In this document: one piece after another, positions 7,977 to 14,621 of the stretch
Layout: each line of letters begins with the position of its first letter
Position numbering within the stretch: the stretch's first letter is position 1
Assembly (NCBI GenBank): GCA_005799475.1
Contig: SYGQ01000031.1
Span: forward strand, 1-17,500
Origin: Planctomycetia bacterium
GTDB taxonomy: Bacteria; Planctomycetota; Phycisphaerae; Phycisphaerales; SM1A02
Direction: 5' to 3'
Length of the DNA: 17,500 nucleotides
The notes under the pieces: model-generated
What the model was told of the DNA's origin: nothing
What the model saw: the letters and a program-made list of their open reading frames with translations, nothing else
The model's database searches: none
Made by a program: the position numbers and the translations under genes

Positions 7977-9094
7977 CAGCCATCGGAGGCGCCGCGACCG
8001 TGCGCCGCATGTGGAATTTCTCCGCAGGTCCCGCAGCGATGCCTCTCGAGGTGCTCGAGCGATTGCGCGGCGATCTCGTCGATCTTGACGCCACCGGAGT
8101 GGGGATCCTCGAACATAGCCACCGCGGTCCGACCTTTGAGCGCGTGCTCGAAGAGTCGATGCGATCTTGCCGCACCCTCGGTGGAATTCCCGAGGAGTAC
8201 GAGATCCTGATGCTCCCGGGTGGCGCGACGCTGCAGTTCTCGCAGCTTGCACTCAACCTCCTGCCTGATGGGGCAACCGCCGACTATCCGGATACTGATG
8301 TCTGGAGCGCGAAGGCCATCATCGAGGCGCGTGCTGCGGTGAGGGCGAATATCGCGGTCATCTTTGAAGGCAAACGGTTTCACTACGACCATGTCCCCAC
8401 GCTGGGCGAAATGACGCCGACCGCCGGAGCCGCGTACCTCCACTACTGCTCGAACAACACGGTCCACGGCACGCGCTACTCGACGCCGCCCAGAGCCGCA
8501 CCGGGTGTGCCGCTCGTGTGCGACGCGAGCAGTGAGATCTTCGGCCGACCGATCGATTGGCGCGCGCATGGACTCGTGTACGCGGCCGCCCAGAAGAACT
8601 TTGGCGTGGCGGCGATGACGCTCGTCGTCATTCGGCGCGATCTCCTTGAGCGCACGGTCCGTCCGCTGCACACGATGGCGTCCTACGCGCAGCACGCGAA
8701 GGCGGGAAGCCGCCTCAACACGCCGCCGACATTCGCCATGCACGCGGCGGGACTGATGTTCAAATGGATGATCAAGGAGGGCGGGGTTGAGGAGTTCGCG
8801 CGACGAAACGCGGCCAAAGCGCAGCTGCTCTACTCGGTGATCGACTCGTCGGGCGGCTTCTACACAGGGCTGAGTCAACGGCCGTGCCGGTCCGACATCA
8901 ATGTGTCATTCCGGCTTCGCACGAACGAACTCGATTCGCGCTTCGCCGCGGAAGCCGCACGCGAGGGTCTCGACGCGCTCGCCGGACACAAGGATGCCGG
9001 CGGCATCCGCGCCTCGATGTACAACGCGATGCCCCTCGATGGCGCCCGCGCCCTCCAAGAATTCATGCGCGAGTTCATGCGCATCAACGGCTAG
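7973..9094 (+). CDS. serC: Phosphoserine aminotransferase
   Basis: PLP-dependent transamination of 3-phosphohydroxypyruvate with glutamate to O-phosphoserine; the family also serves pyridoxal phosphate synthesis. The 373-aa product (E. coli SerC is 362) aligns along its whole length: NFSAGPAAMP near the N terminus, EHSHRG, the PLP region HYCSNNTVHGT, the Schiff-base lysine in YAAAQKNFG, NTPPTFAMH, and the terminal GHKDAGGIRASMYNAMPL that binds the substrate phosphate. No catalytic residue appears lost. The ATG at 7973 overlaps the serA stop (ATGA), suggesting translational coupling. A second ATG 12 codons in (MWNFSAGP) matches the usual family start and is a real alternative. Last gene of the operon. 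Confidence 0.96.
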   Translation: MTAIGGAATVRRMWNFSAGPAAMPLEVLERLRGDLVDLDATGVGILEHSHRGPTFERVLEESMRSCRTLGGIPEEYEILMLPGGATLQFSQLALNLLPDGATADYPDTDVWSAKAIIEARAAVRANIAVIFEGKRFHYDHVPTLGEMTPTAGAAYLHYCSNNTVHGTRYSTPPRAAPGVPLVCDASSEIFGRPIDWRAHGLVYAAAQKNFGVAAMTLVVIRRDLLERTVRPLHTMASYAQHAKAGSRLNTPPTFAMHAAGLMFKWMIKEGGVEEFARRNAAKAQLLYSVIDSSGGFYTGLSQRPCRSDINVSFRLRTNELDSRFAAEAAREGLDALAGHKDAGGIRASMYNAMPLDGARALQEFMREFMRING

Positions 9095-9225
9095 GGGCGT
9101 GCCCGGGTCTTCCAGACCCCCGAGCCGAGGCCGCGGTGCCTGAGGCGTGGAAACTCTCGAACGCGGCACCCTTCGCCCACTACAGTTTTTTCCCCGCGCT
9201 GGATCAGGTCCTCACTGACAATCAG
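9095..9225. other. Convergent intergenic region with inverted repeats
   Basis: This 131-bp gap lies between serC and the oppositely oriented marC. It holds a perfect 6-bp hairpin, GGGTCT-TCC-AGACCC (9105-9119), just after serC, and a wider inverted repeat GGTGCC (9135-9140) / GGCACC (9165-9170). A run of six T follows at 9185-9190, but 14 nt beyond that repeat, so neither is a standard intrinsic terminator. It could end serC transcription; nothing else is seen. Confidence 0.3.
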
Positions 9226-9852
9226 CTACCCCATCACGCCCTTGATACCCAGAAGGATCATCTGCACGCTGATGCAGACGAGCAGGAATCCCATGATGCG
9301 GCTCACCGCCGACATGCCGCTGACGCCCAGGACGCGCACGAACCATCCGGTGGAGAGGAGCACCGCCAGCGACGCGCTGATCGCCGCGACGATCGCACCA
9401 AGGTCGGCACTCGATCGCCCCCAGCTCATCGGTCCCAGATCCCCCTGCGTCAGAACGAGCGTCAGTGCCCCGGGGCCCGCAAGAAGCGGCATCGCCAGCG
9501 GAAAGAACGCGCAATCGCTGCGCGTCCGGTCGTCCGCCTGCTCCTCCTTGGTGGATCGCGGCTCGGCTCGCGCGGAGAGCAGGTTGAAGCCAATCTTGAC
9601 CAAGATGAGCCCCCCGCCCACGCGCACCGCGTCGAGCGTGAGATTGAAGGTGCGCATGATGTGCGCGCCCAGAAAGTAGAACACCAGCAACAAGATCAGC
9701 GCGTAGAGGTGACCGCGCAAGACCTGGTTCTGGCGGCGCGAAGGCGTGTCCCCTTCCGTGATGGAGAGGAGAGTTCCGGTACACCCGAGCGGGTCGATGA
9801 TCGCCAAAAGCGCGATCGCTGTCGTCAGGAAGTCCGTACCCCAATCATCCAC
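9226..9852 (-). CDS. MarC family integral membrane protein
   Basis: A 208-aa inner-membrane protein of the MarC/UPF0056 family, whose transport role is not established. About six hydrophobic segments are visible. Family signatures are AIIDPLGCTGTLLSI (residues about 17-31), the glycine-rich VRVGGGLILVKIGFNLL before the central loop, and FFPLAMPLLAGPGALTLVLT after it. The hydrophilic loop (RAEPRSTKEEQADDRTRSD) separates two similar halves, as usual in the family. Length is normal. The start is GTG at 9852, with a TAGACT -10-like hexamer 6 nt upstream and no Shine-Dalgarno. It follows the DUF1080 lipoprotein gene on the same strand after 19 bp but seems to have its own promoter. Family assignment is firm; substrate unknown. 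Confidence 0.9.
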   Translation of the reverse strand: MDDWGTDFLTTAIALLAIIDPLGCTGTLLSITEGDTPSRRQNQVLRGHLYALILLLVFYFLGAHIMRTFNLTLDAVRVGGGLILVKIGFNLLSARAEPRSTKEEQADDRTRSDCAFFPLAMPLLAGPGALTLVLTQGDLGPMSWGRSSADLGAIVAAISASLAVLLSTGWFVRVLGVSGMSAVSRIMGFLLVCISVQMILLGIKGVMG

Positions 9853-9858
9853 GAACCG

Positions 9859-9864
9859 AGTCTA
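9859..9864 (-). promoter_or_regulatory. -10-like hexamer TAGACT of the MarC gene
   Basis: Reading the minus strand, TAGACT is followed by 6 nt and then the GTG start at 9852. It sits in the 19-bp gap after the upstream lipoprotein gene. The spacing predicts a leaderless transcript. Confidence 0.45.
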
Positions 9865-9871
9865 GCCGCGG

Positions 9872-10579
9872 CTATCTCAACTCACGGACTCTGAGATCGC
9901 GGAACTCGATGTGCGCCCCCTCGGCCTGCAGCGCGATGGGGCCGCGCTCGCCCTTGCACCCGAGCGCAACATTCTGGAGGTCGCCATTAACCCGGAGTTC
10001 GAGGCGCTCACCAACGAGTCGGATGTCGTAGCGGTTCCACTCGCCCAGCGGCACCTCGTTGGTCGGATGAGCCTTGATCGTGCGCCTCCCCTGGGTGCGC
10101 ATGACATCGGCCTGCATCGGAAACTCACCAATGTTCCAGATATCGCCGGCGTTCTCGCTGTGGAGTTGCGCCTCGATCGATCGTGGCCACACTTGGTCGG
10201 GTCCCTCAACCCGCAGTAACACGCCTGAGTTCCCTGCGCCCTTGGTGGGATCGAACCGCCACTCGAGGCACAACTCGAAGTCCTTGAAGGTGCGCGTCGT
10301 CTTGATGTATCCCACGGGACTCCCCGTGCAAACGAGGACACCGTCGTGCACACTCCAAGTCGGCGTGCCCTCGCCTCCCGGGAACGCCGTCCATCCACTC
10401 ATGGTCGTGCCGTCGAAAAGGAATTGCCAGCCGCCTCCCTCCGCCGCGGAGCGACCCGCAACCGTCGGGCTGTTCGTCCGATTCCCAGAGCCGACGCTCG
10501 TCACGACCACGCAACCCGCAAGGAGCGCGGAGACGAGGACGGATCCACCGGGCGCGCGGGCGCGCCACCGAAGGGTCAC
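9872..10579 (-). CDS. DUF1080 domain lipoprotein
   Basis: A predicted 235-aa secreted lipoprotein with one DUF1080 (3-keto-disaccharide hydrolase-like, concanavalin-fold) domain, a family linked to sugar binding or hydrolysis and common in Planctomycetota. The signal has a basic n-region (LRWRARA), a short hydrophobic core VLVSALLA and the lipobox LAGC with C23. The domain runs from FLFDGTTMSGWTAF (about 50) through NSGVLLRVEGPD to IEFRDLRVREL at the end. The GTG at 10579 was chosen because it places the signal correctly and its GTGA overlaps the TGA stop of the preceding DUF2934 gene, implying coupling. The frame stays open upstream to 11011, but that part is antisense-like sequence overlapping two other genes. 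Substrate unknown. Confidence 0.85.
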   Translation of the reverse strand: MTLRWRARAPGGSVLVSALLAGCVVVTSVGSGNRTNSPTVAGRSAAEGGGWQFLFDGTTMSGWTAFPGGEGTPTWSVHDGVLVCTGSPVGYIKTTRTFKDFELCLEWRFDPTKGAGNSGVLLRVEGPDQVWPRSIEAQLHSENAGDIWNIGEFPMQADVMRTQGRRTIKAHPTNEVPLGEWNRYDIRLVGERLELRVNGDLQNVALGCKGERGPIALQAEGAHIEFRDLRVRELR

Positions 10580-10911
10580 TCCTTTGTTCTCCGCAGCGAA
10601 TCTTCGGCATGGGTCCAGTTCTCGAGGTCGCTGCCCCCGTACTGGATCCAGCGGTGATACGCGGCGACTTGAATCTGGTCGAATGTCGGTCCCACTCCAT
10701 CCGTCGAGAGGATGAGCGGCGAAGTCTCGATGATCGTCCGTGGAAGTGCGAACTTGCGGGCGGCCTTCCGCGAGCGCGTCGCCTTCGGTTTCACGCGCTT
10801 GGTCACGACCGCCTTCCCTCCGCTCGCCGCCGCCTTCTTTGCGGTGCGCGTGATGATCGGTTTCCCCTTCGAGGGCGACTTCCGAGCAACGGTGACTTTC
10901 TTCTTTGCCAC
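10576..10911 (-). CDS. Small basic protein with C-terminal DUF2934 domain
   Basis: A 111-aa protein in two parts. Residues 1-54 are a Lys/Arg/Ala-rich tail with about 20 basic residues and no acidic residue before E62, resembling histone H1-like or nucleoid-associated tails. Residues about 77-107 (FDQIQVAAYHRWIQYGGSDL followed by ENWTHAEDSL) match DUF2934, a short motif of unknown function built on A-Y-x-R-W, G and NWxxAExxL. The basic tail suggests nucleic-acid binding; that is inference. The GTG start at 10911 has a TACGCT hexamer 7 nt upstream, with TTCGCA 17 bp further as a possible -35. Its TGA overlaps the GTG of the lipoprotein gene by 4 bases, so the two are likely made together, an odd pairing of a cytoplasmic and an exported product. 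Confidence 0.82.
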   Translation of the reverse strand: MAKKKVTVARKSPSKGKPIITRTAKKAAASGGKAVVTKRVKPKATRSRKAARKFALPRTIIETSPLILSTDGVGPTFDQIQVAAYHRWIQYGGSDLENWTHAEDSLRRTKE

Positions 10912-10918
10912 GGATCAA

Positions 10919-10924
10919 AGCGTA
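10919..10924 (-). promoter_or_regulatory. -10-like hexamer TACGCT of the DUF2934 gene
   Basis: On the minus strand TACGCT lies 7 nt before the GTG at 10911. TTCGCA, 17 bp further upstream (10942-10947), is the best -35 candidate in the window and falls in the end of the flavin reductase gene. Confidence 0.5.
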
Positions 10925-10938
10925 GCAGGGTCGACCCA

Positions 10939-11598
10939 TTATGCGAAGGGATTCTCCACGCCGAGCGCTGCCACCCCAAACGGAAGCGCGGCGCGACGAT
11001 GCGTCGTGCACACCTCAAGTCCACCCATCCGACCCACGGCCCGCAGCGACTCGGGGTCCGGTCGCCCGTTCGCGTCGAGTGCGGCATCGTCGATGTGGAG
11101 CCACACAACCTCGCCGATGACGACATTGCCTCCGCCGGGCGCTCCAGCGGCCAGCCGAACGACACGCGTTGTACGGCACTCGAAGGTCGCCGGGCTCGCC
11201 GCGACGCCCGGCGGCGCGACCAGTTTCGATCGCCTGGGTGCGAGCCCCGAGAGCGCGAACTCGCTCTCGCCGTAGGCGAGTGGTTCGCCGCACGCGAGGA
11301 CCGCGTTGAGAATTGGCTCGGAGCACAGGCTCACGGTGAACTCGCCCTTGCCACCTTCGTCCACCGGCTTGGCGTTGCGGAGAGAGTCTTTCTCTTGACC
11401 GTCGTCGCGATTCGCCGGGCAGAACAGAAGAGTCATGGGCACTGATCCGCCTCCCGTGAAGAAGGAAAACGGCGCGAGGTTCGTCGACTCGCCGTCGGGC
11501 GAACAGGTGCAGACGACGGCGATGGGTCGCGGCACGATCAGGCCGATGAGCATCCGGTAGCGCTCGGCCATCGAGTGCGTTGCCGGGTCAAACTCCAT
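10939..11598 (-). CDS. Flavin reductase-like (FMN-binding split-barrel) protein
   Basis: A 219-aa cytoplasmic protein of the flavin reductase/flavoredoxin family, which binds FMN in a split barrel and reduces flavin or serves as an electron carrier. The signature RYRMLIGLIVPRPIAVV and the following STNLAPFSFFTGG (about 14-50) are the classic FMN-binding segments. The later VVIGEVVWLHIDD strand and an R-x-GG segment near the end (AVGRMGGLEV) also fit. No other domain is present. The ATG at 11598 was chosen as the family start and has TACCTT 7 nt upstream. It is divergent from sthA across 42 bp, so the two promoters nearly touch. Physiological partner unknown; the pairing with a pyridine nucleotide transhydrogenase suggests a redox theme. 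Confidence 0.87.
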   Translation of the reverse strand: MEFDPATHSMAERYRMLIGLIVPRPIAVVCTCSPDGESTNLAPFSFFTGGGSVPMTLLFCPANRDDGQEKDSLRNAKPVDEGGKGEFTVSLCSEPILNAVLACGEPLAYGESEFALSGLAPRRSKLVAPPGVAASPATFECRTTRVVRLAAGAPGGGNVVIGEVVWLHIDDAALDANGRPDPESLRAVGRMGGLEVCTTHRRAALPFGVAALGVENPFA

Positions 11599-11605
11599 GC
11601 TCGCG

Positions 11606-11611
11606 AAGGTA
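11606..11611 (-). promoter_or_regulatory. -10-like hexamer TACCTT of the flavin reductase gene
   Basis: On the minus strand TACCTT ends 7 nt before the ATG at 11598. It lies 15 bp from the opposing sthA hexamer, so polymerase binding at the two promoters would interfere. No Shine-Dalgarno is evident. Confidence 0.35.
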
Positions 11612-11626
11612 CCGCGTACGGGCGAC

Positions 11627-11632
11627 TACGCT
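11627..11632 (+). promoter_or_regulatory. -10-like hexamer TACGCT of sthA
   Basis: GACTACGCT, the same nonamer as before acs, ends 8 nt before the sthA ATG at 11641. No Shine-Dalgarno is seen in CTTTCCCT between them, supporting leaderless translation. Confidence 0.5.
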
Positions 11633-11640
11633 CTTTCCCT

Positions 11641-13083
11641 ATGAGCGCGGAGTACGAGTTCGACCTTGTTGTGATCGGGAGCGGCCCCGCCGGACACGCC
11701 GCGGCCATCCAGGCGGCAAAGCTCGGAAAAAGCGTCGCGCTCGTCGAGAGACGCAAGTCGCTCGGAGGCGTGTCGACCAATCTGGGGACTCTCCCATCGA
11801 AGACACTTCGCGAGGCTGTCCTCGCGCTGCGCCGCGAAACCGTGCAGCGGGCTCTCCAGGCCGCCGGTGCGGATCCGATCGCGCTCACGATGCCGATGCT
11901 GTTGGAGCGCGTCCGCTCCGTCGTCGATGCCGACGCGCAGGAAGTTCGCGCGGCCCTCCTGCGGAATGGCGTGAAGGTTCTGCGCGGATTTGCTTCCTTT
12001 GTCGACACCCACACGATCGCGGTCGACAGCCCCGAGGGCGACCGCACACTCACGACGGCGTTCGTGCTCGTCGCCTGCGGCACGCGACCGGTGCTCCCTG
12101 CGGGATGTCCCGACCAATCCAACGAAGATCGTCCCTCGATCATCACCAGCGACAATGTGAGCACACTCGTCGGCATCCCCAAGACGATGATCGTGGTGGG
12201 CGGCGGCGTCATCGGCATTGAGTATGCCTCGTTCTTCGCGGAGCTTGGCACGAAAGTCACGCTCATCGAGCGGTCCGAGCGCCCCATCTCGTTCATGGAT
12301 CACGAGACGATCGACGAAATGGTTCATGCGCTGCGATCGCTCGACATGATCTTCCGCTGCGGCGAGGCGGTCGCGAAGATCACGCCGGTGGACGACGCGC
12401 CGCCTCGCGTCCTCGTCGAACTCGAGAGTGGCAAGCGCATGGCGGCCGATGTCGCGCTCATCTCAGCTGGGCGACAGGGCTGCACCGACGGACTGCATCT
12501 CGAATGTGCCGCGCTGACCGCGGATGACCGCGGCCGGCTCAAGGTCGATGAGCAGTACCGCACGGCAGTCGAGTCGATCTTCGCGGTCGGAGACATCATC
12601 GGGTTCCCGGCCCTCTCGGCCACAAGCGCCGCCCAGGGGCGCATCGCGGCGTGTCACATGTTCGGAGAGCCCGTCGCACCACTCGGCGACGACTACCCGC
12701 TCGGGATCTACGCCATCCCGGAACTCTCTTGCGCTGGGGCGACCGAACAGAAGCTCACCGCGGCAAAGGTCCCCTACGAGATTGGCGTAGCGAGGTACGC
12801 CGAAATCGCTCGCGGCAAGATCGCCGCCACCAGTGACGGGTTCCTCAAACTCATCTTTCACCGAGAAACCCACGCGCTTCTGGGGGTCCACATCCTCGGG
12901 CCCGGCGCCACCGAGCTCGTGCATGTCGGGCAGGCGGTCCTGCGCCTCAAGGGCACGCTCGGGTTCTTCCTCTCGAATGTTTACAACTACCCGACCTACG
13001 CCGAGTGCTACAAGGTCGCGGCGCTCAACGCGTCCAACAACCTGCGCAACAACGCGTACCTCGGCAATGCGGGCGCGCCCTAG
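11641..13083 (+). CDS. sthA: Soluble pyridine nucleotide transhydrogenase
   Basis: An FAD flavoprotein that transfers hydride between NADPH and NAD in the cytoplasm. The product is 480 aa (E. coli SthA is 466). FAD motif GSGPAG at 13-18; second nucleotide fold VVGGGVIGIEYASFFAELG; FAD motif IFAVGDIIGFPALSATSAAQG. The segment corresponding to the redox disulfide of lipoamide dehydrogenase is GGVSTNLGTLPSKTLREAV, with Ser45 and Thr50 instead of the two cysteines. This rules out a disulfide reductase and fits SthA, whose E. coli form keeps only the first Cys. The C-terminal part (FHRETHALLGVHILG and YNYPTYAECYKVAALN) matches SthA closely. The ATG at 11641 is the family start; the frame is open 22 codons further but overlaps the divergent gene. 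Its TAG abuts the stop of the convergent DUF1080 gene with no gap. Confidence 0.93.
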   Translation: MSAEYEFDLVVIGSGPAGHAAAIQAAKLGKSVALVERRKSLGGVSTNLGTLPSKTLREAVLALRRETVQRALQAAGADPIALTMPMLLERVRSVVDADAQEVRAALLRNGVKVLRGFASFVDTHTIAVDSPEGDRTLTTAFVLVACGTRPVLPAGCPDQSNEDRPSIITSDNVSTLVGIPKTMIVVGGGVIGIEYASFFAELGTKVTLIERSERPISFMDHETIDEMVHALRSLDMIFRCGEAVAKITPVDDAPPRVLVELESGKRMAADVALISAGRQGCTDGLHLECAALTADDRGRLKVDEQYRTAVESIFAVGDIIGFPALSATSAAQGRIAACHMFGEPVAPLGDDYPLGIYAIPELSCAGATEQKLTAAKVPYEIGVARYAEIARGKIAATSDGFLKLIFHRETHALLGVHILGPGATELVHVGQAVLRLKGTLGFFLSNVYNYPTYAECYKVAALNASNNLRNNAYLGNAGAP

Positions 13084-13905
13084 CTACTCGGCGACTTGCG
13101 GCGCCCCGAGCGGTCGCACCCAGATATTGCGGAACTTGATCGGATCACCGTGATCCTGAATGCGGATCGATCCGGTCTCCGGGTGAGCCTTGTACTGCGC
13201 ACGCGCTCCGTGCGCCGTGGCGCCGAGCATCTCCACGCTGTCTTGCACGAGCACGCCATTGAAGAGCACGGTCACGCTCGACGCGCGGACGAGCCCTGCG
13301 GCCGCGTCGAAGCGCGGCCCTCGAAAGACAATGTCGTAGACATTCCACTGGCCCTGAGGCCGGCAGGCATTCACCAGCGGCGGATACTGACCGTAGAGCG
13401 ATCCGGCCATCCCGTCGGGATAGGTCGTGTTGCCGTGCGAGTTGAGGATCTGCACTTCATACTGACCGAGGAAGAAGACGCCGCTGTTGCAGCCGTGCTG
13501 ACTTTCGCACTTGAGTTCTTGGGGCACCATCCACTCGATGTGGAACTGACAGTCACCAAATGCCTGCTTGGTGGCGATGTCTCCCGTGCCCGGCGCAATC
13601 GTGGCGACACCGTCGGCGATCGTCCATTGGGCGGGAGTCGTTGCCCACGCCTTCGTCCACCCATCGAGCGAACGACCGTCGAACAGCACGATCGCGTCAC
13701 TTGGGGCGCCTGACTCGCACGCCTTCCCGGGAGTCACCAATGCAGGCTGCGGGCGCGCCGTGTCATGGACCGGGTACTTGAACTGCCTCTGGGCGCCCTG
13801 CTCCGCTCCTCCGAACACAAGAACGGCGCCGACGAGGAGCGAACTCGCTCCGCATGCGAACCCGAACGAAGGGCGTGTTGGACATCCATCGCGTGTTGTC
13901 GTCAT
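13084..13905 (-). CDS. Secreted DUF1080 domain protein
   Basis: A predicted exported 273-aa protein with one DUF1080 (3-keto-disaccharide hydrolase-like) domain. The N terminus has a hydrophobic stretch, ASSLLVGAVLVFGGAEQGAQ (about 20-39), that reads as a signal peptide or anchor. The domain opens with IVLFDGRSLDGWTKAW (about 72-87), continues with NSGVFFLGQYEVQILNSHGN and ends with the typical IRIQDHGDPIKFRNIWVRPL. It is closer to the common family pattern than the 9872-10579 paralogue, and the two are not a local tandem copy. It has a clear Shine-Dalgarno (AGGAGG, 10 nt before the ATG at 13905). It follows the SYLF gene on the same strand by 80 bp. Substrate unknown; polysaccharide turnover is the family's likely theme. 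Confidence 0.9.
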   Translation of the reverse strand: MTTTRDGCPTRPSFGFACGASSLLVGAVLVFGGAEQGAQRQFKYPVHDTARPQPALVTPGKACESGAPSDAIVLFDGRSLDGWTKAWATTPAQWTIADGVATIAPGTGDIATKQAFGDCQFHIEWMVPQELKCESQHGCNSGVFFLGQYEVQILNSHGNTTYPDGMAGSLYGQYPPLVNACRPQGQWNVYDIVFRGPRFDAAAGLVRASSVTVLFNGVLVQDSVEMLGATAHGARAQYKAHPETGSIRIQDHGDPIKFRNIWVRPLGAPQVAE

Positions 13906-13915
13906 CCGAAACTCT

Positions 13916-13921
13916 CCTCCT
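13916..13921 (-). promoter_or_regulatory. Shine-Dalgarno AGGAGG of the secreted DUF1080 gene
   Basis: On the minus strand AGGAGG lies 10 nt before the ATG at 13905. It is the strongest ribosome binding site in the window and fixes this start, in contrast to the many genes here without one. Confidence 0.7.
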
Positions 13922-13985
13922 GTACGAATCCAGTGCGTGACGCGCGAGAGGTCGACCCAATCGTCGCGGCCGCTGAAACGGCGGG

Positions 13986-14531
13986 CTACTTCGCGCCGAG
14001 CGGGTGGAAGTTGAACTTCTGACCGCCCACCGATGCTTCAACCATGGCGCCGCCGAGCGAGTTGATGAAGACCGCGACGCCGCCTTGATAGTCCGCGGCC
14101 ACGCCGGCACCGGCCTTCACCATGACCGCGGAAGCCTGAGCCGCGAGCGCCCACTCGCCCTTGACGAATGCGTTGTAGGCGGACTCGTCCTTCAAGAAGA
14201 TGAACTCGTCGAACGCCTGACCGCCCACGGTCAAGCCGATCGAGCCTTGCCCCATGGAGCAGAATCCCGAGAGCACCCCACCCTTGAAGGTCTCGCCATC
14301 GCCGCCGGCGCCGGAAATGATGAAACCACCCTTCCCCACCGAGGGGAGAACCGCGTAGCCATACGCCGAATCAAAGAACTTCGCCATCGACGGGTCGTCC
14401 CGCTTTGCATCGCTGATGGCGGCCTTGACCTTCGCGCCAAGTTCGTCGCGTTGCGGTGCCGAAGTCGGCGGACCCGAACAGGCTCCGAGGAGGGCGACGC
14501 ACGCGAATGTGACGAGGAGGGTTGATTTCAT
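13986..14531 (-). CDS. SYLF (Ysc84-like) domain lipoprotein
   Basis: A predicted 181-aa lipoprotein with a SYLF/Ysc84 lipid-binding domain. The signal MKSTLLVTFACVALLGAC ends in the lipobox LGAC with C18. After a short Pro/Ser linker, the domain covers most of the protein: FFDSAYGYAVLPSVGKGGFI (about 46-65), SGAGGDGETFKGGVLSGFCS, SIGLTVGGQAFDEFIFLKDE and a C-terminal GGAMVEASVGGQKF. Family members in eukaryotes bind phosphoinositides or actin; bacterial ones are periplasmic lipoproteins of unknown role. The ATG at 14531 has AAGGA 8 nt upstream and places the signal correctly. The frame is open to 14633, but that extension overlaps the divergent transporter. A TATGCT hexamer gives a leader of about 40 nt. 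Confidence 0.9.
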   Translation of the reverse strand: MKSTLLVTFACVALLGACSGPPTSAPQRDELGAKVKAAISDAKRDDPSMAKFFDSAYGYAVLPSVGKGGFIISGAGGDGETFKGGVLSGFCSMGQGSIGLTVGGQAFDEFIFLKDESAYNAFVKGEWALAAQASAVMVKAGAGVAADYQGGVAVFINSLGGAMVEASVGGQKFNFHPLGAK

Positions 14532-14580
14532 GGGGTGTTCCTTAGGGCTTTGCGCTGCACGGGAGCGCCCCGGCGGTGCG

Positions 14581-14586
14581 AGCATA
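14581..14586 (-). promoter_or_regulatory. -10-like hexamer TATGCT of the SYLF gene
   Basis: On the minus strand TATGCT lies about 50 nt before the ATG at 14531, leaving a leader of roughly 40 nt that contains AAGGA. This gene would thus be leadered, unlike its neighbours. A clear -35 is not visible. Confidence 0.4.
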
Positions 14587-14609
14587 CTGCACGCGGCATG
14601 GCCATGCGG

Positions 14610-14615
14610 TAGAAC
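14610..14615 (+). promoter_or_regulatory. -10-like hexamer TAGAAC of the MFS gene
   Basis: TAGAAC ends 6 nt before the GTG at 14622, the same spacing as at acs and marC. The final base departs from TANNNT, so support is weaker. CTGCAC lies 17 bp upstream as a possible -35. Confidence 0.3.
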
Positions 14616-14621
14616 CTCCGC

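Noticed and set aside
9135..9190. Intrinsic terminator after serC
   Set aside because: The T run is 14 nt beyond the inverted repeat and the loop is 24 nt, so it does not fit a standard terminator; kept only as a low-confidence note.
10580..11011. Upstream extension of the DUF1080 lipoprotein frame
   Set aside because: It overlaps the DUF2934 and flavin reductase genes and would bury the signal peptide in the middle of the protein.
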